From: Solwaraspora sp. WMMD792
Lineage (GTDB): Bacteria > Actinomycetota > Actinomycetes > Mycobacteriales > Micromonosporaceae
Assembly (NCBI RefSeq): GCF_029626105.1
Contig: NZ_JARUBH010000009.1
Location: 6,138,001 to 6,202,000, forward strand
DNA: 64,000 bases
Reading direction: 5' to 3'
Shown: positions 9,379-16,635 of the stretch, in pieces
Position numbering within the stretch: the stretch's first letter is position 1
Layout of the letters: each line of letters starts with the position of its first letter
The notes under the pieces: model-generated
What the model saw: the letters and a program-made list of their open reading frames with translations, nothing else
What the model was told of the DNA's origin: nothing
Database searches by the model: none
Made by a program: the position numbers and the translations under genes

Positions 9379-10229
9379 CCGGACACCCCGTACCGGTAGA
9401 TGGTCGTCGGGCCGCCGTCGAGCCAGAAGAACGGGTACGGCTCCGCCGACACCGCCGTCAGCCCGGCGCCGCAGAACCACGGCAGCACCGCGCTGCCGGT
9501 CTGCGCGAACGCCACGAACGGCTTGCCCTCGGCGGCGGCGTGGGCCAGCAGCGGCTCGAAGGTGCCGTTGCCGAGCGTCATCCCCGAGGCGAGGATCGCG
9601 TCGCAGCGGTCCAGCAGCGCCGCCGCGTCGGGCAGGCACGGCTCGTCCCATTCGGTGCGGCCGCCGGCCAGGTCGCACGGCAGGTACCGTCGGCCGGCGG
9701 CCCGGAGCCGGGCCAGCAACGAGTTCACCACCCCGACGACCAGGACCGGGCCGCTGGTCGGCGGCAGCAGGTCGACCACGGCGGCGGCCCGGGTCTGTGA
9801 CTTGGCCAGCGAGCTGCCGGCGGGCACGGTTACCACCGCGTCGGCCGCCTCGACGTGTGGCCGCTGCGCCATCAGGTACGCGTCGAGCGCGGCCACCCGT
9901 ACCGGCAGCAGCGGATGCGCGAGCAGGTCGGCGACCGTGGCGCCGACGCAGTCGTAGACGACCTCGTCGGGCAGCTCGCCGGGCTCGACCGCGCAGGAGC
10001 CGACCGCCGCGTCGACCCGCAGGCTCAGCACCTGGTTGCGGTAGCTGCGCAGCCGGTTCGCGTGCCGCGCGCCCTGCCTGGTTACGAACCCCACACTGAC
10101 CTGGCAGCGGGTCGGGTTTACGCCGTGTCGGCCGACCCGTACCGCGTCGCTCAACGCGGCGAGGGACCGGTACGCCGGCCGGGCGGGCGACACGGACGCC
10201 GTCGGGGCGCTGTCGGCGGGCGCCGTCAT
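9375..10229 (-). CDS. DUF364-like Rossmann protein (putative heavy-metal-chelation family)
   Basis: 284 residues. The C-terminal half carries VLVVGVVNSLL, then CDAILASGMTLGNGTFEPLL, which matches the DUF364 pattern of a Rossmann-like fold ending in a TxxNGTxxxLL loop. The N-terminal half resembles the small domain that precedes it (VYDCVGATVADL, LPVRVAALDAYL). Known family members are only structurally described and were suggested to bind metal. Here it is coupled by ATGA/GTGA overlaps to a ligase and a PLP enzyme, so it may be a biosynthetic oxidoreductase or metal-handling partner. Function is not established. Confidence 0.7.
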   Translation of the reverse strand: MTAPADSAPTASVSPARPAYRSLAALSDAVRVGRHGVNPTRCQVSVGFVTRQGARHANRLRSYRNQVLSLRVDAAVGSCAVEPGELPDEVVYDCVGATVADLLAHPLLPVRVAALDAYLMAQRPHVEAADAVVTVPAGSSLAKSQTRAAAVVDLLPPTSGPVLVVGVVNSLLARLRAAGRRYLPCDLAGGRTEWDEPCLPDAAALLDRCDAILASGMTLGNGTFEPLLAHAAAEGKPFVAFAQTGSAVLPWFCGAGLTAVSAEPYPFFWLDGGPTTIYRYGVSG

Positions 10230-11536
10230 ACGGCCGCTCCGGCCGGCGCGGCGACGGACCGGTCCCGGTCGGTGCTGCCGTCGTCGTCGACGTACCCGAC
10301 GCGTACCTGTGCGGCCAGTCCGTCGGCGATGGTCCGCGCGCCGGCTCCGGCCGTGTCGACCACCATCACGTGGCCCAGGTAGTCGTTGTTGCTGCTGCCG
10401 TCCCCGGCCCTGTGGCCGGCGGGTTTCACCGACCAGTCGACGACCCGTGGGTCTGTCTGCCAGGCCCCGGTTCCGTCGATCCGGGCGACGACACCGGGGC
10501 GCGGCGGCAGCACGAACGCGATCGCCGCGCTGCGTACGCCGGTGTCGGCGGGTGTGAGGTCGGCGGTCTCACCGAGCGCCAGCTGCGCGTACACCATGGG
10601 CAGGTCGATGCCGGTGACCCGGCGCACCAGCTCGGTGATCTGGTTGCCGGCCGGCCGGGGGTTGACCTCGACCACCCGGGGCCCGGCCGGGGTCAACCGC
10701 AGCTCGGTGTGGGCGACCCCGCGGTCCAGCCCGACCGCCGCCAGCGCGGCCACCGCCACCTCACCGGCCCGGCGGGTGGTCGCCGGGTCGAGCAACGCCG
10801 GGAACATGTGTCCGGTCTCGACGAACCCCGAGGCACCGCCGAGGCTCTTGTCGGTCACCCCGACGACCGTCGTGTGCCCGTCCACGGTGACCGTCTCCAC
10901 GCTCACCTCCGGGCCGGTCAGCAGCTCCTCCAGCAGCACCGTCGGCACCCGGGGCTGGTGTCGGGCGTTGACCGGGAACCCGGTGAGCGCGTCGAACGCC
11001 GCCCGCAGCCCGGCCTCATCGGCGACTTCGCGCACGTACATGCCGGCGCAGAGGTCGACCGGTTTGACCACCAGCGGGAAGCCCAGCTCCCGGGCGGCCC
11101 GCGAGACGTCGGACCAGCTCTGCGCGAGCGCGTACCGGGGTTGCGGCACGTCGGCGGCGTCCATCGCCGCCCGGGCGAGGTCCTTGCGGTACGCCCGCCG
11201 CACGGCCGCCGGGTGGGTGCCGGGCAGACCCAGGTGGGCGGCCAGCTGGGCGGCGGTGTCGAGGTAGTAGTCGCAGGAGGTGAGTACGCCGTCGAAGCGC
11301 AGCGCCTGATGCAGCCGTTGTGCGTGGTCGAGCAGTCCAGGCAGGTCGTTGGTCTCGGCGGTCAGCACGTTGTGCGCGGCGAGCAACGGATGCGCGCCCC
11401 CGGCCGGCGCGCCGCGCAGGTAGTGGTGCAGGTCGCGGGTCAGGAAGGAGAACCGGTGCCCGGCCTCCAGCACCGCCCTGGGCAGCAGATGTGCCATCGC
11501 CCCGACCCAGCTCTCCACCAGCAACACATGCGCCAT
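10226..11536 (-). CDS. ATP-grasp ligase, first gene of the operon
   Basis: 436 residues. The layout is a pre-ATP-grasp domain (VLLVESWVG, DGVLTSCDYYLDTAAQLA), then the ATP-grasp core with LGFPLVVKPVDLCAGMYV, LLEELLTGPEVSVETVTVDG and the metal-binding end THTELRLT plus VEVNPRPAGNQI. Relatives join a carboxylate to an amine through an acyl phosphate, for example L-amino-acid ligases such as BacD. Start ATG follows GAGGAGG. It heads the operon and lies directly downstream of the Zur/Fur-like dyad. It would condense the PLP-enzyme product with another amino or carboxylic acid (inference). Confidence 0.9.
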   Translation of the reverse strand: MAHVLLVESWVGAMAHLLPRAVLEAGHRFSFLTRDLHHYLRGAPAGGAHPLLAAHNVLTAETNDLPGLLDHAQRLHQALRFDGVLTSCDYYLDTAAQLAAHLGLPGTHPAAVRRAYRKDLARAAMDAADVPQPRYALAQSWSDVSRAARELGFPLVVKPVDLCAGMYVREVADEAGLRAAFDALTGFPVNARHQPRVPTVLLEELLTGPEVSVETVTVDGHTTVVGVTDKSLGGASGFVETGHMFPALLDPATTRRAGEVAVAALAAVGLDRGVAHTELRLTPAGPRVVEVNPRPAGNQITELVRRVTGIDLPMVYAQLALGETADLTPADTGVRSAAIAFVLPPRPGVVARIDGTGAWQTDPRVVDWSVKPAGHRAGDGSSNNDYLGHVMVVDTAGAGARTIADGLAAQVRVGYVDDDGSTDRDRSVAAPAGAAV

Positions 11537-11569
11537 CGACGCCTCCTCGCTCGGAAACCGGCATGGCGA

Positions 11570-11584
11570 TGATAACGGTTTTCG
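11570..11584. promoter_or_regulatory. Zur/Fur-like 7-1-7 operator in the operon promoter
   Basis: The sequence TGATAACGGTTTTCG reads as two 7-base arms around one base. The arms match each other at 5 of 7 positions, and the site differs from the idealised TGAAAACNGTTTTCA at two. It lies 34-48 bases upstream of the ATP-grasp ATG. On the coding strand it contains TATCAT, a plausible -10, so a bound repressor would block transcription. Assignment to Zur rather than another Fur-family protein is inference. Confidence 0.55.
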
Positions 11585-11649
11585 TTTGCGGACGATAGCT
11601 GCCCGTCGTCCGGCAGTTGGTCAGCGAGTGCGGCAGCGACCCCGAGGGT

Positions 11650-12552
11650 TCACCGCCGCGCCTGGCCGGCCTCGGACCGGGCGGCGGATGCCGGCGGGTG
11701 GAAACCGGTCAAGCCCGTGACGAGCAGCAGGTACGCGGTCAGCTCCAGCAGCGCGGTGAGTGCCGCGAGCGGGTACGGCGTCGACGGCGTGGACCCGATG
11801 GCGTAGGCGGTGGACCAGGCCAGCTGGTCGCCCACGTACAGGGGCAGTGGCACGGCCCGGATGGCCGCGTCCACATGGGGCAGCGCGGTGACGGCGAGCA
11901 GCGCCGCGCCGGCCGAGGCGAGCCACCGGCGGTGCCCGGCCAGTGCCGTGGCGAGCGCCAGCGCGGCCAACCCGAGCCCCAGTGGCGGCAGCACGGCCAG
12001 GCTCACGGCGATCACCGAGCCGGCCAGGTCCGCTCCGGTCGAATGGTCGCGGTGGTTGATCGCCATGGTCAGCCAGCTGGCGATGATCCGGATCGCCGCG
12101 TACCCGGTGATCACCACGGCTGCCAGTGCTGCGGTGACCGCTGTCCGCCGACGCCGGGGGTGGACACCCGGTCCCAGGTGGGGATCACCCCGTCGGTGCC
12201 ACGCCGCGAGCAGCACCGCCACTGCGGTCAGCGACGCCCAGCAGATGGCGAGGCCCGCCTCGACGCCGGCGAATCGGTCGACGCCGGCGGTATCCGGCCG
12301 CAGCACCTGCCAGCCGTGGCCCTCGGCGCGGTCACCGGGCATCGTCCGGACGGCGTCCAGCATCAGGACGGCGAGCGCCGCCGGCACCGCCCAACGTGGC
12401 GTCGGCAGCCCGCTGGCCACGGCGTAGGCGACGAGCAGGCCGATCGCCAGCACCTCGGCGTAGCGCCAGGCCGGGCTGGCTGTCAAAACGCCAGCGACGT
12501 GGATCACGGCGCACCCGCCTGCGGCGGTCAGGAGAACCGGTCCGCGACGCAC
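11650..12552 (-). CDS. Predicted multi-pass membrane protein of unknown function
   Basis: 300 residues, GTG start (MRRGPVLLTAAGGCAV). Around seven or eight hydrophobic helices are separated by short Arg-rich loops; the C-terminus is ASAARSEAGQARR. I recognise no catalytic motif. No clear Shine-Dalgarno sequence sits at the GTG; a GGAGGG lies about 20 bases further up. Its first 16 codons and upstream bases are part of a 70-bp segment duplicated at 14660-14729. It is convergent with nothing and stands alone after the metallophore-like operon promoter. Confidence 0.6.
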   Translation of the reverse strand: MRRGPVLLTAAGGCAVIHVAGVLTASPAWRYAEVLAIGLLVAYAVASGLPTPRWAVPAALAVLMLDAVRTMPGDRAEGHGWQVLRPDTAGVDRFAGVEAGLAICWASLTAVAVLLAAWHRRGDPHLGPGVHPRRRRTAVTAALAAVVITGYAAIRIIASWLTMAINHRDHSTGADLAGSVIAVSLAVLPPLGLGLAALALATALAGHRRWLASAGAALLAVTALPHVDAAIRAVPLPLYVGDQLAWSTAYAIGSTPSTPYPLAALTALLELTAYLLLVTGLTGFHPPASAARSEAGQARR

Positions 12553-12574
12553 CGGGCGAATCTAGCTCGACCCT
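12505..12574. repeat. 70-bp duplication, copy 1
   Basis: Aligns without gaps to 14660-14729 with 65 of 70 bases identical. It spans the start codon and first 16 codons of the 300-residue membrane protein plus upstream bases. Confidence 0.85.
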
Positions 12575-12660
12575 CCGTCAGCGGTCGGATCGCTTACCAA
12601 CGCTCCAGGCAAACATCGCCGAAGCAGCACCGCTGGCATTTCGCAGCGGTCGGACGGGTA

Positions 12661-12855
12661 TCAGGCTTCGAACCTGCCGGTCCTGATGTCCTGGACGAAG
12701 CCGGTCCACTGGGCCGGGGTGAAGGACAGCACCGGCCCAGCCTGGTCCTTGCTGTCACGCACCTGGGCGGCCTGGTCGACGTACCGCGCCTCCACGCAGG
12801 CACCGTTGCCGCCGCTGCGGCTGCTCGTGCGCCACTGGTTGTCGAGTGCCTTCAT
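12661..12855 (-). CDS. DUF397 domain protein
   Basis: 64 residues with the DUF397 hallmark: WRTSSRSGGNGACVEARYV, then VRDSKDQAGPVLSFTPAQW and a short Phe/Arg tail. Such proteins nearly always pair with an Scr1/DUF5753 HTH regulator in streptomycetes and micromonosporas and act as its small partner; some pairs behave as toxin-antitoxin-like or developmental modules. Here the ATG overlaps the regulator stop as ATGA, which confirms the pairing. Confidence 0.9.
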   Translation of the reverse strand: MKALDNQWRTSSRSGGNGACVEARYVDQAAQVRDSKDQAGPVLSFTPAQWTGFVQDIRTGRFEA

Positions 12856-13544
12856 GGTGTCTCCCTATCCCGGAGGTCCTTGATCATCTCGGCCGATGCT
12901 GCGGGTGACAGGGCAGATGCCCGCAGGTCGTCGAAGACCTTGGCGCACCTCTGCACATCCTCACCTTCAGCGTAGAGGTCTCCGGTCAGCCCTTCGATGT
13001 AGACCACCCCCGGCCCCTCGTCGAAGCTGAGGATGTGGAAGCTCGACAGCATCGAGGCGTATGCACCCTCCCCGAACGGGATGACCTGAATGATCACGTT
13101 CCACCGGTCCTGGGCTTCGAGCAGCGCTGTCAGCTGGTTGGTCATGATCTCCGGTCCGCCGATCCGGCGGTGCAGCACTGCCTCGTCGATGACCGCGACC
13201 AGGCGGAGCTTCTCCTCGGTGAGCAGCTTCTGTCGCTCCACGCGGACCGCTACCCGTTCCTCTACGGCCTGCGGTGTGGGCTGCGATGCGTCAGCGACCG
13301 TGATCGCACGGGTGTAGTCGACGGTCTGCAGCAGGCCGGGCACCACGAGCGTCTCGAAGTTCTGGATCGTCGTCGCGGCGGACTCCAGTCCGATGTACTG
13401 CCGGTACGAGTTCGGCAGGTCTCCGTACTTCGCCCACCAGCCGCGTTGCTTGCCGCTCCGCGCCATCGACAGCAGGGTCTCGCGCAGCTCGGCGTCGGCC
13501 AGGCGGTTCATTGGGTGGTGGCGCTGATGCTGTGTCGATCCCAC
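12852..13544 (-). CDS. Scr1-family (DUF5753) regulator lacking its N-terminal HTH
   Basis: At most 230 residues from a GTG, or 219 from ATG 13511. The DUF5753 core is intact: RGWWAKYGDLPNSYRQYIGL, then FETLVVPGLLQT, VAVRVERQKLL and VIDEAVLHRRIGG. Full-length family members are about 280 residues because an HTH of some 60 residues comes first. No HTH is encoded upstream in any frame; the region instead holds a divergent small gene. So it is N-terminally truncated, though still coupled to DUF397. It may be non-DNA-binding or a decaying remnant. Confidence 0.8.
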   Translation of the reverse strand: MGSTQHQRHHPMNRLADAELRETLLSMARSGKQRGWWAKYGDLPNSYRQYIGLESAATTIQNFETLVVPGLLQTVDYTRAITVADASQPTPQAVEERVAVRVERQKLLTEEKLRLVAVIDEAVLHRRIGGPEIMTNQLTALLEAQDRWNVIIQVIPFGEGAYASMLSSFHILSFDEGPGVVYIEGLTGDLYAEGEDVQRCAKVFDDLRASALSPAASAEMIKDLRDRETP

Positions 13545-13558
13545 AGGAGGGGATGTCG

Positions 13559-13696
13559 ATGATGGAAGTGGGAGCGTTGTTCAGCGCGGCGCTGCTCGGC
13601 TTCTGCGCGGGGTTGTGGTCGTTCAAGGTCAAGTCCAGGTGGTGCCCGGACTGCGGGCGTACGACGTACCCGATGGCGGATCGGCCTGGTGAGTAG
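13559..13696 (+). CDS. Small single-helix membrane protein with a CPDCG knuckle
   Basis: 45 residues from ATG 13559, which is eight bases after AGGAGG; ATGs at 13553 and 13562 are less well spaced. One hydrophobic helix (VGALFSAALLGFCAGLWSF) is followed by SRWCPDCGRTTYP, half of a zinc-ribbon. It starts divergently from the truncated Scr1 gene, and its end overlaps the next gene by eight bases. I do not recognise the family. Confidence 0.6.
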   Translation: MMEVGALFSAALLGFCAGLWSFKVKSRWCPDCGRTTYPMADRPGE

Positions 13697-13946
13697 CCGG
13701 CTACTCGCCACACCGGAGCCGAAACCCGGCGACGTGCTGATCATCGGCCGGGAAGCCAGCGTCCAGTTCGCCGATGACCGCGCCATCCGACTCCGGGTCA
13801 TCGCCGTCGACCGGAAGTGGACCTACGACGGGTGGATCTGGCTCACCGGATACGTCATCGACCGCCACGGCAACGCCGCCGACCGGCGGGAGATCTTCGT
13901 CCAGCGCCATGGACTCTACCGACTACCCCGGCGCACGGAAACCTGA
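13689..13946 (+). CDS. Conserved-looking small protein of unknown function
   Basis: 85 residues from GTG 13689, overlapping the preceding gene. The protein is beta-rich and soluble (GDVLIIGREASVQFADDRAI, WTYDGWIWLTGYVIDRHG, REIFVQRHGLYRL), suggesting a small beta-barrel. Genes like this accompany Scr1/DUF397 regulators in accessory regions of related bacteria, but I cannot assign a function. Confidence 0.6.
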   Translation: MSSRLLATPEPKPGDVLIIGREASVQFADDRAIRLRVIAVDRKWTYDGWIWLTGYVIDRHGNAADRREIFVQRHGLYRLPRRTET

Positions 13947-13974
13947 CCATCGACCAATTGATCAAGGGAGAGAA

Positions 13975-14238
13975 ATGATCACCGAGATGATCCGTGACTG
14001 GTGGCTACGCTGGCTCGACTGGCGCTCCGGCCGGTCCACGGCGTCCAAGCGGCTGCACCACCTGCGACGCGAGCTGCGGCGACAGCGACAGACGGCATCT
14101 GCCCGCCACCGCCGATTCGACAGCAACCGGGGACACCACTGGTCCACGCAGGCGACCGAACTCGTCCCGACCCTGCGCCCGTTGATGACCTACGGCCAGC
14201 AACTCGGCTACCGGGTCGTCCTGCACGGCTCACCCTGA
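13975..14238 (+). CDS. Small basic protein of unknown function
   Basis: 87 residues. ATG 13975 follows AAGGGAGAG closely. The first part is Trp-rich (MIRDWWLRWLDWRSG), the middle strongly basic and helical (RLHHLRRELRRQRQTASARH), the end YGQQLGYRVVLHGSP. It could bind nucleic acid or a membrane surface. It is the third gene of the small plus-strand set in the islet. Confidence 0.55.
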   Translation: MITEMIRDWWLRWLDWRSGRSTASKRLHHLRRELRRQRQTASARHRRFDSNRGHHWSTQATELVPTLRPLMTYGQQLGYRVVLHGSP

Positions 14239-14304
14239 CCGACGCACGCCCCGACACCCACCAAGCCGGGGTCACCCGCCCGCCCGGCCGGGATCACCAA
14301 GATC

Positions 14305-14356
14305 AGTTGAAGGTGAGATACCTTTCAGCCGGCGGGAAAGGTGTCTCACCTTCAAC
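14305..14356. repeat. 22-bp inverted repeat with 8-base loop
   Basis: The arms at 14305-14326 and 14335-14356 pair at 21 of 22 positions; each contains GGTGAGAYACCTTTC or its complement. It follows the small plus-strand genes by 66 bases. It could be a factor-independent terminator lacking a T-run, or a small palindromic dispersed element. Confidence 0.75.
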
Positions 14357-14659
14357 TCGTGGCGTCGGTGCCGGTCAGCCCGGCGGTGCCGGTGGCGTCG
14401 GTGATCCTCGAAGCCGGGAAGAGGGGATCTGTGCCGTCGGCTCCGTACACCTCACTGTCGGACGTCCCCGATGTCGTCCTCGCAGAACTGTCGTGGGCAC
14501 GCCATGGCGTGATCATGCTGGCCGTCGACGGGCTGTCAATGACGCGGCGCCGACGGCAGGCTGGCGGACCGCCGAGCTGACCCGGTTGGCCAACGCGTTC
14601 CCGAGCACGTCGACGACCGCGTGGCTGACCGCGCCATGACCGGAGTCGGGCCAGCGCGG

Positions 14660-14729
14660 CACGGCGCAGCCGCCTGCGGCGGTCAGGAGAACCGGTCCGC
14701 GGCGCACCGGGCGAATCCAGCCCGACCCC
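14660..14729. repeat. 70-bp duplication, copy 2
   Basis: Direct repeat of 12505-12574 at an offset of 2155 bases, 65 of 70 identical, no gaps. Here it is not the start of an intact gene. Confidence 0.85.
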
Positions 14730-14802
14730 GGCCGAACCCGTCCGCCGGCGGCATCCGCCGGCGGCATCTGGCAGCGGTTGATCGGGTAGACCTCTGTGGA
14801 TA

Positions 14803-14830
14803 TTGACAGAAGTTTGTCAATTAGTAAACT
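14803..14830 (+). promoter_or_regulatory. Promoter of the secreted protease gene
   Basis: TTGACA at 14803-14808 and TAAACT at 14825-14830 are separated by 16 bases. The block is markedly AT-rich for this genome and contains an imperfect dyad GTTTGTCAATTAGTAAAC. A start site near 14837 would place the LacI-type operator at the start of the transcript. Confidence 0.6.
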
Positions 14831-14838
14831 TTCCTATC

Positions 14839-14852
14839 TGAGAGCGCTCTCA
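14839..14852. promoter_or_regulatory. LacI-family-type operator
   Basis: TGAGAGCGCTCTCA is a perfect 14-bp palindrome with the central CG typical of LacI-family sites; the Streptomyces CebR site is TGGGAGCGCTCCCA. It overlaps the expected transcription start of the protease gene, so sugar-dependent repression is likely (inference). Confidence 0.7.
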
Positions 14853-14887
14853 CGACTTGCTCACATCGACCTCTCGGAGGTATGCAG

Positions 14888-16474
14888 ATGAACCGCAAGC
14901 TGGGTGCGCTGCTGGGCCTGACCCTGAGCGCCAGCCTGCTCGCCGTACCGCCACCGGCCGCCGCCGCGCCGACCGCCGGCACCTCCGGCCCCGCCACGAG
15001 CGCGCCGACCACCACCACCGAGATCGCCGATCCGGCCGACTCCGCCGCAACCGCCGATATGGCCGCGCTGCCCGCCGGCCAGCTCGCCGCGCTGCGCCGG
15101 GATCTCGACCTCACCCCGGACCAACTGGCCACCCGGCTCGCCGTCGAGGCGGCCGCCGTACCGATCGAACACCGCCTGCGCACCGAACTGGCCGACGCGT
15201 ACGCCGGCACCTGGGTCGCCGCCGACGGCCGTACCGTCGTCGTCGGGGTGACCGACCCGGCGCAGGCCGCCCGGGTCCGCGCAGTCGGTGCCGAGCCCCG
15301 GACCGTCACCCGCAGCCTCGCCGAGCTGGACCGGCTCGCCGCCGGACTCGACCGACAGGCCGCCAGCGCCGACACCGCCGTGCACTCCTGGTACGTCGAC
15401 CCGGTCACCAACACGGTGACCATCGAGGCCGCCGACGTCGCGGCGGCGGCCGGCTTCGCCCGCGCCGCCGGGCTGCCCACCGCCGCCACATCGGTGGTAC
15501 GCAGCGACGACGCCTACCGCCCGGTGTACGACATTCGGGGCGGCGACCAGTACGTGATCAACAACAGTGTGCTCTGCTCGGTCGGCTTCGCCGTCGCCGG
15601 TGGATTCGTCACCGCCGGCCACTGTGGCGGCGTCGGGGCCTCCACCGCCGGCAGCGGGGTCGCGCAGGGCACCTTCCGGGGATCGTCGTTCCCCGGCGAC
15701 GACCTGGCCTGGGTGCAGACCAACGCCAACTGGGTGCCCCGGCCCTGGGTGAACAACTACGGCGGCGGCACGGTCAACGTCACCGGCTCCCAGGAGGCAG
15801 CCGTCGGGGCCGCCGTCTGCCGGTCCGGCCGGACCACCGGCTGGCGGTGCGGCACCATCACCGCCAAGAATGTCACCGTCAACTACTCAGGCCAGCTCGT
15901 CTACGGACTGGTCTCCAGCAGCGCCTGCGCGCAGCCCGGTGACTCCGGCGGCTCGTTCCTCGCCGGCACCCAGGCGCAGGGCGTCACCTCCGGCGCCGGC
16001 GGCAACTGCAGCTCCGGCGGTACCACCGTCTACCAGCCGGTCAACGAGATCCTTTCCCGCTACGGGCTGTCGTTGACCACCACCGGCGGCGGTTCGACCA
16101 GCCGGATCATCGGGCTCGCCGACAAGTGCATCGACGTACCGAACTCCAACGGAGTCGACGGCCAGTACCTGCAGCTGTACCGGTGTAACGGCACCAACGC
16201 GCAGAACTGGACCTTCCCCGGCGACGGCACCATCCGGGCGCTGGGCCTGTGCATGGACGTCGCCTGGGGCTCGACCGCCAACGGCGCCGTGGTGCAGCTC
16301 GCGAACTGCAGCGGCAACCCGGCCCAGCAGTGGGTGCTCTCGGGCGCGGGTGACCTGGTCAACCCGCAGGCCAACAAGTGCGTCGACGTGGTCGACTGGA
16401 ACACCGCCGACGGTGCCCGCCTGATCATCTACGAGTGCCACGGCGGCGCCAACCAGAAGTGGCGGCGCGGCTGA
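14888..16474 (+). CDS. Secreted streptogrisin-type serine protease with C-terminal ricin-B lectin domain
   Basis: 528 residues. A signal peptide (LGALLGLTLSASLLAV, then AAAAPTA) is followed by an alpha-lytic-protease-type prodomain (about 55-200). The S1 catalytic domain shows TAGHCG (His), PGDDLAWV (Asp) and QPGDSGGS (Ser). A ricin-B/CBM13 domain covers the last about 130 residues, with repeats such as NGLCMDVAWG-like and QQW/NQKW ends. It is secreted, self-activating, and probably held on polysaccharide by the lectin. ATG 14888 is seven bases after GGAGG; ATG 14882 is too close. The promoter carries a LacI-type operator. Confidence 0.93.
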   Translation: MNRKLGALLGLTLSASLLAVPPPAAAAPTAGTSGPATSAPTTTTEIADPADSAATADMAALPAGQLAALRRDLDLTPDQLATRLAVEAAAVPIEHRLRTELADAYAGTWVAADGRTVVVGVTDPAQAARVRAVGAEPRTVTRSLAELDRLAAGLDRQAASADTAVHSWYVDPVTNTVTIEAADVAAAAGFARAAGLPTAATSVVRSDDAYRPVYDIRGGDQYVINNSVLCSVGFAVAGGFVTAGHCGGVGASTAGSGVAQGTFRGSSFPGDDLAWVQTNANWVPRPWVNNYGGGTVNVTGSQEAAVGAAVCRSGRTTGWRCGTITAKNVTVNYSGQLVYGLVSSSACAQPGDSGGSFLAGTQAQGVTSGAGGNCSSGGTTVYQPVNEILSRYGLSLTTTGGGSTSRIIGLADKCIDVPNSNGVDGQYLQLYRCNGTNAQNWTFPGDGTIRALGLCMDVAWGSTANGAVVQLANCSGNPAQQWVLSGAGDLVNPQANKCVDVVDWNTADGARLIIYECHGGANQKWRRG

Positions 16475-16509
16475 CCGACCGAACCGCGGTGCTGATACCG
16501 GCGGCACCA

Positions 16510-16542
16510 GGTGCCCGTGATGCCGCCGGCATCACGGGCACC
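16510..16542. terminator. Hairpin terminator after the protease gene
   Basis: Perfect 16-bp arms around one central base (GGTGCCCGTGATGCCG and its complement). It lies 36 bases after the protease stop and before the convergent Uma2 stop, so it probably serves both. Confidence 0.85.
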
Positions 16543-16635
16543 CTTCGTCGACAGGGCAGCCGGGTCGATCGTCCGAGTAGGCCGCAGATGTATCAGGATG
16601 AGGCGGAACCACGAGACGGGAAAGGAATGGGGCGG

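Larger units (their letters stand above)
14239..14802. other. Long stretch without a convincing gene
   Basis: Holds the 22-bp inverted repeat and copy 2 of the 70-bp duplication. Open frames of about 80 residues exist on both strands (14341-14580 plus, 14513-14767 minus) but have no good ribosome binding site or recognisable protein. The minus frame begins with the same 16 codons as the 300-residue membrane protein and then diverges, so it looks like a gene remnant. Confidence 0.5.

Noticed and set aside
14341-14580. 79-residue open frame after the 22-bp inverted repeat
   Set aside because: It starts within the hairpin, has no ribosome binding site and no recognisable protein; low confidence of coding.
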